Shown here: in pieces, positions 10,801 through 18,235 of the stretch
How the letters are laid out: every line of letters starts with the position of its first letter
Numbering within the stretch: position 1 is the stretch's first letter
Notes under the pieces: model-generated
What the model was told of the DNA's origin: nothing
Databases searched by the model: none
The model's input: the letters and a program-made list of their open reading frames with translations, nothing else
Assembly (NCBI GenBank): GCA_002071445.1
Contig: MWFE01000066.1
Coordinates: 1 to 51,414, forward strand
Length of the DNA: 51,414 nt
Direction: 5' to 3'
Source: Bacteroidetes bacterium ADurb.Bin008
GTDB taxonomy: Bacteria; Bacteroidota; Bacteroidia; Bacteroidales; Tenuifilaceae
Made by a program: the position numbers and the translations under genes

Positions 10801-11388
10801 AATCCGGGCTACACATTCGTAAACTGGACTGAGGAGGGTGTTGAGGTATCTAACGATGCGATATATACGTTCATCGCCACAGAAAATCGCACACTGGTGG
10901 CCAACTTCAGCATAATAGTTTATACCATTAGCGTCAGCGTGAATCCCGAGAACTCGGGTACCATTACGGGGGCAGGTGAATACGGTCACGGAACATCGGT
11001 AACCCTCATTGCCAACCCAAACGCACACTATGCTTTTGATAGATGGACTGAGGATGGTGCTGTAATTTCTACCGATTCGGTCTATTCATTCGTTGCCATG
11101 AACAATCGCATGCTGGTGGCCAACTTCAAGTATTTATCGGGGGTAGAGAGTAACACCCTTGACAATGTGTTGGCCTACCCCAATCCTTTTAGTGAGAGAA
11201 TCTATCTAAAAAACCATGAGTTAGTGAACCGGGTTGTTATTTCCAACCTTATCGGCCAAAGGGTTATGGATATACAGCTAAATGGTGCCGACCACTTTGA
11301 CACCGGGCATCTGCGTAAAGGGATTTACCTGGTGGAACTGGTAACCAAAGATGGCGCCCGCACTGTGCGGAGAATGGTGAAGAACTAG
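4825..11388 (+). CDS. Giant BspA-like (DUF285) / bacterial-repeat surface protein with T9SS sorting domain
   Basis: A predicted secreted, cell-surface adhesin-like protein of 2187 residues. The start ATG 4825 gives a clean signal peptide ([13 protein letters not shown]...LLAQ). Three modules each begin with a PKD-like stretch containing VDWGDGS (about residues 26-90, 559-625, 1040-1108), followed by 25-residue DUF285/BspA repeats of the type [20 protein letters not shown]: five, five and nine units. Between and after them are roughly 72-residue bacterial repeats (divergent InlB-B/Flg_new_2 type, with FVNWTE and RTLVANFS): three, two atypical, and nine. The C-terminus (about 2108-2187) has YPNPFSE and [12 protein letters not shown], a type A T9SS signal. 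A strong terminator follows. The ligand is unknown. The gene stands alone, bracketed by aroC sequence. Confidence 0.9.
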   Translation: MKKTLLISLIFGVLSATTLLAQDPPGEPMVLVFNTELSDGTTITLPLRGDVDLTVDWGDGSDLEIVTTECFLEHTYDEEGEYNVTLSGSLTWFGVYWWDPYPNIEKLIRVTSFGNLGLESLMGAFMGAKNLIEAPDVLPSGITDLSFLFHGASSFNYDISDWDVSGVYNMNCLFTGAISFNQPIWKWDVSGAMFMGDMFCGATSFNQPIGNWNVSNVLNMSGLFCEATSFNQPIGEWDVSSANSMANMFYKATSFNQDISGWKVVNVKTMVEMFKDITLSTAIYSSILIEWSQLALQTDVVFHGGNSKYRDSDAAAARQFLIDEFNWDIIDDGGPVDHYTIVASANPMDGGTIEGDGDCDFDAEVTLTATANGDYSFVNWTENDVEVSTDAAYTFIATDDRTLVANFSLPYTIGAIVNPENSGNVTGAGEYGHGATVILTAIPNEGYSFVNWTEDDMEVSTDDVYTFTATGHRMLVANFSLNRYTIDISMNHENWGSITGAGEYDHGTLVTLTASPKPGFYFVNWTEDDSEVSTDATYTFIATENRTLVANFEAYEVSDDMVLWFNTGLSDGTTVTLPLRGDVDISVDWGDGSEPESVTTEGNLEHTYSVEGEYTVTVSGTLTWFGSDSWEPCPNIDKLTKVISFGNLGLKSLSGAFYNATNLTEVPATLPVTASDLSYMFCGASSFNQDIGAWDVNSVTNMRSMFYSATSFNQDIGGWDVSSVTNMFGMFDSATSFNRGIGGWDVSSVTNMGSMFNDATSFNQDIGDWDVSSVTNMCWMFCGASSFDQDIGGWDVSSVWYNIYHEHGMYGMFAGVTLSLNNYNSLLVNWSALNLKPKVELNAGYSKYSSGIVAAARQSIIDTYEWTIHDGGPADDPVFPLWLVSSPVGHATFRGHSYYLPGDVANVKCIPHAGWKFQYWVDENDDIVSTNPQFPYVMPDSAVTLTAVLEQKPLRTLTIEFMPQGTGDLAVSMGEMGEVGTGRECFVGEIISLEAFPKPGHYFTHWTDEEGNTLSTIPQLTFIMPDADAILTAHFEVYEATDDMVLWYNTSLSEGTTITLPLRGNVDLTVDWGDGSDVEIVTTATDLSHTYATHDTYMVTLSGNLQWFGRDHCTYAEKLIKVTSFGNLGLQNLSFAFSGARNLTEVPAVLPSTVTQLVYMFEDATSFNQDIGVWDVSGVTNMSCMFMGATSFNKNIGGWDVSNVTSMSDMFFKATSFNRPIGGWNVSNVTTMYRMFYQATSFNQPIGEWNVSSVTNMSSMFHGATSFNQDIGGWDVSGVRFISSMFSGAASFNQPIGEWDVSGVTSMYGMFEGATSFNQPIGNWDVSAVTSMRNMFYGASSFNRDIGGWDVSSVTDMNSMFMGATSFNQDIGSWDVSNVVSMPNMFAGVTLGTGSYSSLLIGWSQLTLQNNINFNAGNSKYRIGDAAAARQSIIDNFGWTIVDGGPVDHYTIAASAQPAEGGTVEGDGEFDFDATVTLTATPNSSEDYTFVNWTEGGVEVSINAVYTFTATNDRTLVANFSLPYTISVEINPENSGSVTGAGEYVHGWPVDLFATPNEGYTFVNWTEEGIEVSTNPFYTFPATRSRMLVANFSLPYTISASVNPENSGSITGAGEYDHGTSATLTATANEGYTFVNWTEGNAEVSTDAVYTFTTTRNRTLVANFSLPYTISASVNPENSGSITGAGEYDHGTLVTLTATANEGYTFVNWTEGGVEVSTDAAYTFTANGNRTLVANFSLNHYTINADVNPENSGSVTGTGEFDYGTSVTLTATANEGYYFVNWTEGDTEVSTDDAYTFTVTQDRTLVANFSLNSYTISASVNPENSGSITGTGEYDHGTSVTLTATANEGHTFINWTEGDTEVSTNASYTFIATDNRTLVANFSVHSYTISAYVNPEGAGTISGAGEYDHGTLVTLTAIANEGYTFINWTEGGIEVSSDASYSFTATVNRFLVANFSLNIYTISVSVSPENSGGASGAGEYSHGTSVTLYAYENPGYTFVNWTEEGVEVSNDAIYTFIATENRTLVANFSIIVYTISVSVNPENSGTITGAGEYGHGTSVTLIANPNAHYAFDRWTEDGAVISTDSVYSFVAMNNRMLVANFKYLSGVESNTLDNVLAYPNPFSERIYLKNHELVNRVVISNLIGQRVMDIQLNGADHFDTGHLRKGIYLVELVTKDGARTVRRMVKN
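8302..8976 (+). repeat. Nine 75-bp DUF285 repeats (third block)
   Basis: Nine consecutive 25-codon units, each reading close to FNxxIGxWDVSxVTxMxxMF. Similar five-unit blocks lie at about 5288-5660 and 6883-7270. The DNA units are alike but not identical (for example TTTAACCAGGACATTGGC recurs with small changes), indicating tandem duplication followed by drift. Boundaries are approximate. Confidence 0.85.
9163..11130 (+). repeat. Nine tandem bacterial-repeat (Flg_new_2-like) units of about 216-225 bp
   Basis: Units start at YTIxAxVNPENSG and end at RTLVANFS. Two neighbours (about 9606-9820 and 9822-10035) are nearly identical over their first 95 nt and diverge in their second half, a mosaic pattern typical of gene conversion or recent unequal crossing-over. 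Three further units lie at about 5836-6486 and two atypical ones at about 7450-7930. Confidence 0.85.
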
Positions 11389-11433
11389 AATCCATGCCGG
11401 CAGTACCGGTATAACATGATACTTCTTGGCTAA

Positions 11434-11470
11434 GAGGCTGCCGATACTAAAAGGGCAGCCTCATCTTTTT
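11434..11470 (+). terminator. Rho-independent terminator of the giant gene
   Basis: Perfect 9-bp stem GAGGCTGCC / GGCAGCCTC with an 11-nt loop, followed by ATCTTTTT, 45 nt after the stop codon. Confidence 0.85.
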
Positions 11471-11550
11471 CCTATCCATGCCTCATTGGGTAGCAACCGG
11501 TGAGCAGGGTAGCCCTGAAAGGTTTTTTGGAACTTGTTGGGTTTGTTTAA

Positions 11551-11660
11551 CCTGCATAGCCCCGGGGGTTCCCGTGGTCATGGAGGCTAACACGGCCATA
11601 GAGGTTAACCAATACAAGAGTCTAAAGCCCGAAAATGAAATTAGACCCCGCCAGGGATAG
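11551..11660 (+). pseudogene. Duplicate fragment of the aroC 3' end
   Basis: Nucleotides 11551-11599 match 4464-4512 at 43 of 49 positions by my count, in the same orientation and reading frame. The encoded peptide CIAPGVPVVMEANTAIE parallels aroC CIALRVPVVMEAITAIA. The fragment keeps the Pro that most AroC proteins have at this place and that the intact gene lacks. Upstream of 11551 there is no resemblance to aroC. The frame runs on to a stop at 11658-11660 with an unrelated tail. I read it as a relic of an event that placed the giant gene inside or next to aroC. Confidence 0.75.
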
Positions 11661-11769
11661 GGAATATATAAAAACACTAACCTGCTTTAAAAACACATCC
11701 GATTACCGTAGGATGGTGATAGAGCAGGTGGGTTCAAAAAAGAGCAAAAGAGGCATCCGCCGGATATAA
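11635..11769 (+). CDS. Possible 44-residue basic peptide
   Basis: An ATG frame encoding a Lys/Arg-rich peptide beginning MKLDPARDREYIK and ending SKRGIRRI. No ribosome-binding site and no recognised family. It overlaps the end of the aroC relic in another frame and is followed after 5 nt by a second tiny frame. It may be a fragment of a decayed gene. Confidence 0.2.
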   Translation: MKLDPARDREYIKTLTCFKNTSDYRRMVIEQVGSKKSKRGIRRI

Positions 11770-11774
11770 AAAAA

Positions 11775-11876
11775 ATGCAAAAAATGTTCGAAAAACTCTC
11801 TGAATCTGAAAAGTCAAAAATGGAGCGGTATGCCAAAGAGCACTTTGAGATGCTGGAAAGACTAATGGAAGAGTAG
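11775..11876 (+). CDS. Possible 33-residue helical peptide
   Basis: Short frame from ATG 11775 (MQKMFEKLSESEKSKMERY...) that would form a charged amphipathic helix ending LERLMEE. The same frame is open upstream to 11712. No family recognised. The A-rich run before the ATG would suit Bacteroidota initiation. It could be a real small protein or a fragment. Confidence 0.25.
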   Translation: MQKMFEKLSESEKSKMERYAKEHFEMLERLMEE

Positions 11877-11883
11877 AGGTCGC

Positions 11884-12675
11884 CTATTTATTCAGCTTTC
11901 CGTAAAACACTTTGAGGATCATCTCACCCGAAGTGTCTGCATCAACATCATCCTCTGCATCAACATCATCCTTTGTATCAACGTTATCCTCTGTTTCAAC
12001 GTCATCCTCCGGGTCAAAACCACTCCGTTCAGGCCAAAGGAGAACCACACAATTGCCCTTTCTATATCCGGAGATTATTTCAGTAATATTGTACACATCG
12101 CTTTTATATCCCAATGTCTTAAGGTAATCCGCAATGGTGATAATGGCTTCCGAAAGGGGTGAATAATCGCCGTGCAGTTCCACAACCGTTTCAATGGAAA
12201 ATCCTTCAATTTGGGCTACCTCAATGCTGGAATCTTCTGTTTGGTAGTTCCAGCTAAATCCTTCGGATTGGGGATTGCTGAAATCTATTCCCAAAAAACC
12301 GTCGGGTAAGTAGCCCAATGAGCAATCCTCATCTTCATCTGATGACATGTGTGCTGACACTAATAGCATTTCATTATTACCGAAAACAAGGGTATCTCCC
12401 CTAAATTGAATGGGGTATATAGCAGTATCCCGTATACTGTAGTTAAGGGTAATCTTATTCCGATGCAATTCCCAAGTGCCTGAGTCGTACATACGTTGGC
12501 CGGAAAACAAATAAAAACTGTATTTACCCTCTTCTTCATAGAATTCATAGTCGCCCTCACAATCACCAATGCAATCCCATATGCCTATCAACTCATGGTG
12601 TTGAATGTAGGGTGTTTTTTCCTTACAAGCAATAAATGCGATTAGCGCTAATAGTGTGGGAATTAGTCTTTTCAT
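11884..12675 (-). CDS. Predicted lipoprotein with acidic repeat tail
   Basis: A 263-residue protein with a lipoprotein signal (MKRLIPTLLALIAFIAC, Cys17 the acylation site), so probably membrane anchored. Residues 25-100 alternate strands and turns (ELIGIWDCIGDCEGDYEF..., SGTWELHRNKITLNYS) as in small lipocalin-like lipoproteins; this is a guess from pattern only. Near the C-terminus four six-residue acidic units (DDVETE, DNVDTK, DDVDAE, DDVDAD) precede MILKVFYGKLNK. No function can be assigned. A TAnnTTTG element lies about 124 nt upstream. Confidence 0.8.
   Translation of the reverse strand: MKRLIPTLLALIAFIACKEKTPYIQHHELIGIWDCIGDCEGDYEFYEEEGKYSFYLFSGQRMYDSGTWELHRNKITLNYSIRDTAIYPIQFRGDTLVFGNNEMLLVSAHMSSDEDEDCSLGYLPDGFLGIDFSNPQSEGFSWNYQTEDSSIEVAQIEGFSIETVVELHGDYSPLSEAIITIADYLKTLGYKSDVYNITEIISGYRKGNCVVLLWPERSGFDPEDDVETEDNVDTKDDVDAEDDVDADTSGEMILKVFYGKLNK
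11939..12010 (-). repeat. Four 18-bp tandem repeats inside the lipoprotein gene
   Basis: Units of the form GCATCAACATCATCCTCT on the plus strand, drifting in the outer copies, encoding the acidic hexapeptides on the minus strand. The size keeps frame, so copy-number change would alter only the length of the tail. Confidence 0.85.
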
Positions 12676-13028
12676 GGTTTTGAGTTTTATGGTTATATAA
12701 GAAGGTTATGAGTGTTTCGAATGATTCCTTATGATTCCGATAGTTGTACAATAGCAAACTGAATCACTTGAGTATTTTGAAACATACTTCTATACTTACA
12801 AAGGTACAATAGTTATTTTTTTATCGGCACAAAAATGGAACCTCAGGATCAGGTCAGGCAATACTTGTTGGGTAAAGTCAGCAGAACAGCGGTTGTGTCT
12901 GTGTATCAGTATTTTAACAACCTAATGTAATGATGATATTATTTTCCAAATACTATTTTCAGAAAATTATTTATCATTCGCAAAGGGGCTTTCAGCAACA
13001 CTTATTGTTCTGAATGCTTCCGTCTGAT
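12676..13028. other. Intergenic region with minus-strand promoter element
   Basis: On the minus strand TACCTTTG (12799-12806) matches the Bacteroidota -7 element and would serve the lipoprotein gene. A frame from ATG 12835 (MEPQDQVRQYLLGKVS..., 31 codons to 12930) resembles the N-terminus of a longer protein and may be a fragment. Nothing else seen. Confidence 0.4.
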
Positions 13029-14246
13029 CTATCTGTTGTTAAGATAATCCAAAAGATAAGAGAATAGCATGGTTAATTTACCTTGACTTGTAATGGTCCC
13101 TCTCATGATCACTCCCCTTGGATCGCCTGTAAAGAAGTTTGGAATAACCTTATCTATCAAAATTTCTCCAAAGAATCGACTGGCGTCACGGGGCAATTCT
13201 CCCGGAAGGTTATCGATGGCCATTACGGTAACGTTTTTTTCACTGCTAAATGCAGCCTCCTCCTGCTCGAGAGCGGGGTTATAGTCATAAAAAGGCTCAG
13301 CTATGCTTGACGTACGTAGTGTGGAAGGGATCGGACCCGGAATATCGCAGCTGATATCAGCAATGGTAGATATTCTGAAATCGGGGGAGCGCATGTCTGC
13401 CTTGGTGAAGAAATGGGGCGCACGGTAGTCCCAGTAATGGCAGGCCACAAGGATATCTGTCACCCTGGCATAGGGAAGAAACGTGGACTGGTGTTGCGAT
13501 GGGTAGTTTACCCAGAATTCCCAGTTAAACGATTCGCCATCGAGACGTTTAACGTAATGCACCGGGTCAATCCTACATAGAACAGGTGCATTGAATTCCG
13601 TTGACAGATATTCATCGGGTGTCACTTCGTTAATACCCATGGCCCTGAATACTTCCAGTGCACCGTTAGCTACCCGCCCCCCTCCGGTTATGAGTAATCT
13701 AACGGGTTGAAGATGAACATTTTTCAGTCCGGATAGCAGATCTTCGTAATCGTGGCATTGATGCGCAGGGCGTAAATCATAGGTATTTGTTTTTATTCCA
13801 TTGATGCGCAATGCGTTGTAAGCGCCAACTATACCTGCCCATCGTCCAAAAGCGATTAGCCTTTCGCCCACAGGAGTGGTTATATATTCAAAATCAACAA
13901 GGGTTATCCTCTTGCGTGCAATCTCCTGCAGCATTTTCAGGTTATGGGGTTGTTTCTTGGCTACATGGGCAAAAAACATGTAATGCTTTTGAGGAATCAG
14001 TGTAGTTGCTTTTACCTCTTTGATGCCAATAAGCAGGTGACATTCATTAAGATCCTCCTTCAGAGGTATGCCGGCTTCAATGTATTCCGAATCTTTGAAA
14101 CACCTGATTTCGCTTGGCTGTACAACTACCTCAACGTTTGGGTAACGATTCATCAACTCCACGCATTGCCCGGGAGAAAGGGCTACGCGTCTATCGGTGG
14201 GAGTCTTTGTTTCTCTCAGGAGGCCAATCCTAAACTTATCTGTCAT
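13029..14246 (-). CDS. Saccharopine dehydrogenase / alanine dehydrogenase-like NAD(P)-dependent oxidoreductase
   Basis: A 405-residue cytosolic protein. The N-terminus (KFRIGLLRETKTPTDRRVAL) is the alanine dehydrogenase / NAD transhydrogenase N-terminal signature. RWAGIVGAYNALR is followed by a nucleotide-binding stretch LLITGGGRVANGALEVF (about residues 180-200), as in the LYS1 (lysine-forming saccharopine dehydrogenase) branch. The C-terminal DNLPGELPRDASRFFG segment is typical of that branch. Whether it makes or degrades lysine, or uses another amino acid, cannot be told. It is divergent from nifJ, sharing a 337-nt intergenic region with redox-type palindromes. Confidence 0.75.
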   Translation of the reverse strand: MTDKFRIGLLRETKTPTDRRVALSPGQCVELMNRYPNVEVVVQPSEIRCFKDSEYIEAGIPLKEDLNECHLLIGIKEVKATTLIPQKHYMFFAHVAKKQPHNLKMLQEIARKRITLVDFEYITTPVGERLIAFGRWAGIVGAYNALRINGIKTNTYDLRPAHQCHDYEDLLSGLKNVHLQPVRLLITGGGRVANGALEVFRAMGINEVTPDEYLSTEFNAPVLCRIDPVHYVKRLDGESFNWEFWVNYPSQHQSTFLPYARVTDILVACHYWDYRAPHFFTKADMRSPDFRISTIADISCDIPGPIPSTLRTSSIAEPFYDYNPALEQEEAAFSSEKNVTVMAIDNLPGELPRDASRFFGEILIDKVIPNFFTGDPRGVIMRGTITSQGKLTMLFSYLLDYLNNR

Positions 14247-14326
14247 AGCATAAACAATTATTGAAACTGTGAAAATAGTCGTTTTGAATCAAAATCATGA
14301 AGTATTATGTAAAGTTACTATAAATA

Positions 14327-14340
14327 ATGATAAATATCAA
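14327..14340. promoter_or_regulatory. FNR/CRP-like palindrome
   Basis: ATGATAAATATCAA matches TTGATnnnnATCAA at 9 of 10 defined positions. It lies roughly 200 nt upstream of the nifJ -7 element but only 80 nt upstream of the divergent oxidoreductase start, so it may serve that gene instead. Confidence 0.35.
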
Positions 14341-14480
14341 TGTCAATTTATTGGAGTGGTCGATATTCGAATGAAAATCTTTTTAAGTTGACCCTGGTAT
14401 TGTGCAATAAGCCTTATGTTTCAACATTTTAATCACTATTGTATCCGTCATCAACAAGCAATAAAGAATAATTTCAGCTA

Positions 14481-14498
14481 TTGTTTAATGTTTCACAA
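14481..14498. promoter_or_regulatory. Rex-like operator upstream of nifJ
   Basis: TTGTTTAATGTTTCACAA agrees with the classical Rex operator TTGTGAAnnnnTTCACAA at 12 of 14 defined positions (right half complete) and ends 26 nt before the nifJ -7 element. Rex represses fermentative and redox genes according to the NADH/NAD ratio in many anaerobes, so a site at PFOR makes sense. Confidence 0.45.
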
Positions 14499-14524
14499 CA
14501 TTTCTTTTTGTTACCAAATTTTCA

Positions 14525-14532
14525 TACCTTTG
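14525..14532 (+). promoter_or_regulatory. -7 promoter element of nifJ
   Basis: TACCTTTG matches TAnnTTTG, 51 nt before the ATG. A TTTG at 14507-14510 is too close for a standard -33 element, so only the -7 part is convincing. Confidence 0.55.
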
Positions 14533-14583
14533 ATTGGTTTGAAAAAATAGCAAGTCATTTATTATCAATAAAATAATTTTAAA

Positions 14584-17500
14584 ATGGTAAAGAAAAAGAC
14601 TTTTATTACCTGCGATGGGAACTATGCTGCTTCGCACATTGCATACATGTTTAGCGAAGTTGCTGCCATTTACCCAATTACCCCCTCTTCAACAATGGCC
14701 GAGTACATTGACGAATGGGCTGCTTTTGGGAGAAAAAATATTTTTGGTGAAACCGTAAAGGTTACCGAAATGCAATCGGAAGCCGGTGCTGCCGGAGCAG
14801 TCCATGGTTCGCTTCAGGCCGGAGCGTTAACCACAACCTATACGGCATCTCAAGGTCTGCTTTTGATGATCCCCAACATGTTTAAAATTTCGGGTGAGTT
14901 GCTTCCGGGAGTATTCCATGTATCAGCCCGAAGTGTTGCTGCTCAGGCTTTGTCAATATTTGGCGATCACAGCGACGTGATGAGCACCCGCTCCTGCGGA
15001 TTTGGCCTACTGGCCACCGGTAGCGTACAGGAGGTGATGGATTTGGCAGGGGTGGCACACCTGACTGCCATCAAGTCGAGAGTCCCATTCCTGCACTTTT
15101 TCGATGGTTTCAGGACTTCACACGAAACCCAAAAGGTTGAGTTGATGGAAATGGAACAGTTGGCACCGCTGGTGGACAAGAAGGCCCTTCAAGAATTCCG
15201 TAACAGGGCATTGAACCCCGAGCATCCGGTTACAAGGGGAACTGCACAGAATCCCGATATCTATTTCCAAACGCGTGAGGCAGCCAACAAGTTTTACGAT
15301 GCCGTTCCCGACATTGTAGAGGGTTACATGCAGGAGATAACCAAAATTACCGGTCGTGAGTACCACCCATTCAGGTATTACGGTCATCCTCAGGCAGAGA
15401 ATATAATTATTGCCATGGGATCAATTACCGATACGCTTAGTGAAGTGGTTGACCATTTGATGGAAAAAGGTGAAAAAGTAGGCCTTCTGGCCGTACATCT
15501 TTATAGGCCATTTTCGGCAAAATATTTCTTTAAAGCCATTCCACAAACGGTGAAGCGCATTGCCGTTCTCGATCGTACCAAGGAACCCGGGGCCAATGGC
15601 GATCCGTTGTATTTAGATGTGAAGGATTTGTACTTTGGTAAGGCCAATGCCCCCATTATCGTTGGCGGACGTTATGGACTGAGTTCAAAGGACACCACTC
15701 CCTCGCAGATGATAGCTGTTTTTGAGAACCTCAAAATGAAGGAGCCAAAGAATCAGTTTACCGTGGGTATTGTTGACGATGTTACCTTCAAATCGTTACC
15801 GCTGCTTCCCGAAGTAAATCTGGCCGACAAGGGAACATTCCAGGCTAAGTTCTACGGCATTGGCTCCGATGGAACTGTGGGCGCAAATAAGAACTCCATT
15901 AAAATTATTGGCGACAATACCGACAAGTACTGTCAGGCCTACTTTGCATACGACTCCAAGAAGTCGGGCGGGATTACCGTTTCGCACCTCCGCTTTGGCG
16001 ACAAACCCATACGTTCGCCCTACCTTGTGATTACCCCCGATTTTGTGGCATGCCACGTGCCTGCATACCTGGAAAAGTACGATATGCTTAAAGGACTTCG
16101 TAAGGGAGGTACCTTCCTGCTTAACTCCATATGGAGTATTGAGGAGACAAAGGATAAACTACCCAATTCCATTAAGAAATATCTGGCCGAGAACAATATT
16201 TCTTTCTACGTGATTAACGCTACTCAGATAGCAGAAGAGATTGGGCTTGGCGGACGTACCAACACCATCATGCAGAGCGCATTCTTCAAAATTTCGGGTG
16301 TAATTCCCTACGAATTAGCCGTGAAAGAGATGAAGGATGCCGTTGAGCATTCCTTTGGCCGCAAGGGTGAAGATATCGTTAAGATGAATATGGATGCCAT
16401 CGACAGGGGTTGCGATTTTGTTAAAGTGGAAGTGCCCGCCGAGTGGGCAAAATTACAGCCAGAGAAGATGTCTGCTATAAAGGGAGCCCCTAATTTCATT
16501 AATGAAGTCATGTTACCCATGATTACCATGAGGGGCGATGATCTCCCCGTGAGCGCATTCATAGGACGTGAAGATGGTACTTTCCCTGCCGGAACTACCC
16601 AGTACGAGAAGAGGGGTATTGCTGTACACGTTCCCAAATGGATTCCCAACAACTGTACCCAGTGTAACCAGTGCTCATATGTATGCCCGCATGCTGCCAT
16701 TCGTCCATTCCTTCTTACCGACGAGGAGTTGGCTAAAGCGCCCAAAGGCACAGAAACCGTTAAAGGTATTGGTACATTGAAGGATTACAATTACAGGATA
16801 CAGGTTAGCGTTTTGGATTGTACGGGATGCGGCAACTGTATTGATGTATGCCCTGCAAAAACCAAAGCCCTGGAGTTTAGAACCCTTGATTCGCAGATGG
16901 CTGAAAGTGAGCGTTTCGAGTACATGAACAGTGTTGTAGGATATAAGGATACTGTGGTTGAGAAGGATAAGAACGTGAAAAACAGCCAATTCGCACAACC
17001 GTTGTTTGAGTTTAGCGGTGCCTGTGCAGGATGCGGCGAAACACCATACCTAAAGGCTATCACCCAGCTGTTTGGCGAAAGAATGATGGTAGCCAATGCC
17101 ACCGGCTGTTCTTCAATCTACGGCGGTTCTGCACCTGCTACACCTTACCGTGCAAGCCATAAAGGGACAGGAGTGGCTTGGGCCAACTCGCTGTTCGAGG
17201 ATAACGCTGAGTACGGCTTCGGCATGGCAACCGCTGTTAAAAAGCTTCGTGATAGGATTGCCGAGAGGATTCAGGCCGGCCTTGGCAATGGCTATGGCAA
17301 CGAAACCAAGGAAGCCATGAAACTATGGCTCGAAAATATGAACAATGCCGAGGGTTCGGTACAGGCATCGGCCAAATTGGTTGAAGCACTCGAGAAGGAG
17401 AACGATGATCTGTCGAAAGAGCTGTTGGCACTGAAACAGTATTTTGTGAAGAAATCAATTTGGGTATTCGGTGGCGACGGTTGGGCATACGACATTGGGT

Positions 17501-18114
17501 ACGGTGGTCTCGACCACGTTATCGCCTCGGGTGAAGATATTAACCTGCTTGTGCTCGACACCGAGGTGTACTCCAACACCGGAGGACAGGCTTCGAAGTC
17601 AACACCCATAGCAGCGGTGGCTAAATTTGCCGCTTCGGGCAAGCGTATCCGCAAGAAAGACCTTGGGATGATGGCCATGTCGTACGGTTACGTTTACGTA
17701 GCTCAGGTGGCCATGGGTGCAAACCAAAATCAATACTTCAAAGCCCTGAAAGAGGCTGAGTCGTATCCCGGTCCGAGTTTAATCATAGCATACTCGCCCT
17801 GTATTAACCACGGGTTGCGCAATGGCATGGGCTTATCGCAGCAGCAGATTAAATTGGCTGTTGAGGCTGGATACTGGCAAATGTACAGATACGACCCGCG
17901 CCTGGAAAGCGAAGGTAAGAACCCATTCCAACTCGATTCGAAAGAGCCCGATTGGAGCAAATTCCAAGATTTCCTTAAGAGTGAGGTCCGCTTTACCTCA
18001 CTTCAGAAATCATTCCCCGAGGAGGCAAAAGTCCTGTTCCAGGCAGCCGAAGAGAATGCTCGTTGGAGATACAACTCCTATGTGCGCAAGGCCGCAATAG
18101 ATTTTTCTAAATAG
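14584..18114 (+). CDS. nifJ: Pyruvate:ferredoxin (flavodoxin) oxidoreductase, single-chain
   Basis: Oxidises pyruvate to acetyl-CoA and CO2, passing electrons to ferredoxin; a hallmark of anaerobic metabolism. At 1176 residues it is the full-length homodimeric form. Visible in order: domain I with YPITPSSTMAE near residue 30; TTTYTASQGL; the two [4Fe-4S] ferredoxin clusters CTQCNQCSYVCP (about 690-702) and CTGCGNCIDVCP (about 747-758); then the TPP-binding part with CAGCGETPY (about 815), ATGCSSIYGG and GGDGWAYDIGYGG. All cluster cysteines are present. It appears monocistronic, with its own leader containing a Rex-like site and a strong terminator. Confidence 0.97.
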   Translation: MVKKKTFITCDGNYAASHIAYMFSEVAAIYPITPSSTMAEYIDEWAAFGRKNIFGETVKVTEMQSEAGAAGAVHGSLQAGALTTTYTASQGLLLMIPNMFKISGELLPGVFHVSARSVAAQALSIFGDHSDVMSTRSCGFGLLATGSVQEVMDLAGVAHLTAIKSRVPFLHFFDGFRTSHETQKVELMEMEQLAPLVDKKALQEFRNRALNPEHPVTRGTAQNPDIYFQTREAANKFYDAVPDIVEGYMQEITKITGREYHPFRYYGHPQAENIIIAMGSITDTLSEVVDHLMEKGEKVGLLAVHLYRPFSAKYFFKAIPQTVKRIAVLDRTKEPGANGDPLYLDVKDLYFGKANAPIIVGGRYGLSSKDTTPSQMIAVFENLKMKEPKNQFTVGIVDDVTFKSLPLLPEVNLADKGTFQAKFYGIGSDGTVGANKNSIKIIGDNTDKYCQAYFAYDSKKSGGITVSHLRFGDKPIRSPYLVITPDFVACHVPAYLEKYDMLKGLRKGGTFLLNSIWSIEETKDKLPNSIKKYLAENNISFYVINATQIAEEIGLGGRTNTIMQSAFFKISGVIPYELAVKEMKDAVEHSFGRKGEDIVKMNMDAIDRGCDFVKVEVPAEWAKLQPEKMSAIKGAPNFINEVMLPMITMRGDDLPVSAFIGREDGTFPAGTTQYEKRGIAVHVPKWIPNNCTQCNQCSYVCPHAAIRPFLLTDEELAKAPKGTETVKGIGTLKDYNYRIQVSVLDCTGCGNCIDVCPAKTKALEFRTLDSQMAESERFEYMNSVVGYKDTVVEKDKNVKNSQFAQPLFEFSGACAGCGETPYLKAITQLFGERMMVANATGCSSIYGGSAPATPYRASHKGTGVAWANSLFEDNAEYGFGMATAVKKLRDRIAERIQAGLGNGYGNETKEAMKLWLENMNNAEGSVQASAKLVEALEKENDDLSKELLALKQYFVKKSIWVFGGDGWAYDIGYGGLDHVIASGEDINLLVLDTEVYSNTGGQASKSTPIAAVAKFAASGKRIRKKDLGMMAMSYGYVYVAQVAMGANQNQYFKALKEAESYPGPSLIIAYSPCINHGLRNGMGLSQQQIKLAVEAGYWQMYRYDPRLESEGKNPFQLDSKEPDWSKFQDFLKSEVRFTSLQKSFPEEAKVLFQAAEENARWRYNSYVRKAAIDFSK

Positions 18115-18132
18115 AACATTCAGATTTGCAGT

Positions 18133-18166
18133 AAAAAGGTGCCAACTTTGGCACCTTTTTTATTTT
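18133..18166 (+). terminator. Rho-independent terminator of nifJ
   Basis: Stem AAAAAGGTGCC / GGCACCTTTTT around the loop AACTTT, continuing TTATTTTT, directly after the nifJ stop. Confidence 0.9.
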
Positions 18167-18235
18167 TCAGACTGAAATTTGTAATTTCGTTAGTACCTTG
18201 CATGAGCACGTTTTCAATCAAATGGATAGGTGGTA

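Larger units (their letters stand above)
14247..14583. promoter_or_regulatory. Divergent control region of the oxidoreductase and nifJ
   Basis: AT-rich 337 nt holding an FNR-like palindrome (14327-14340), a small palindrome ATGTT-TC-AACAT (14416-14427), a Rex-like site (14481-14498) partly overlapping the inverted repeat AATGTT-TCAC-AACATT (14487-14502), and a -7 element TACCTTTG (14525-14532). The long leader fits a tightly regulated central-metabolism gene. Confidence 0.5.

Noticed and set aside
9163..11130. Regularly spaced repeats as a possible CRISPR array
   Set aside because: Units of about 216-225 bp are in-frame protein repeats inside one open reading frame, not short repeats with unique spacers.
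11478..11660. Plus-strand frame of 60 codons as an independent gene
   Set aside because: Its only recognisable part is the aroC 3' relic; the upstream part includes the terminator flank, and there is no initiation context.
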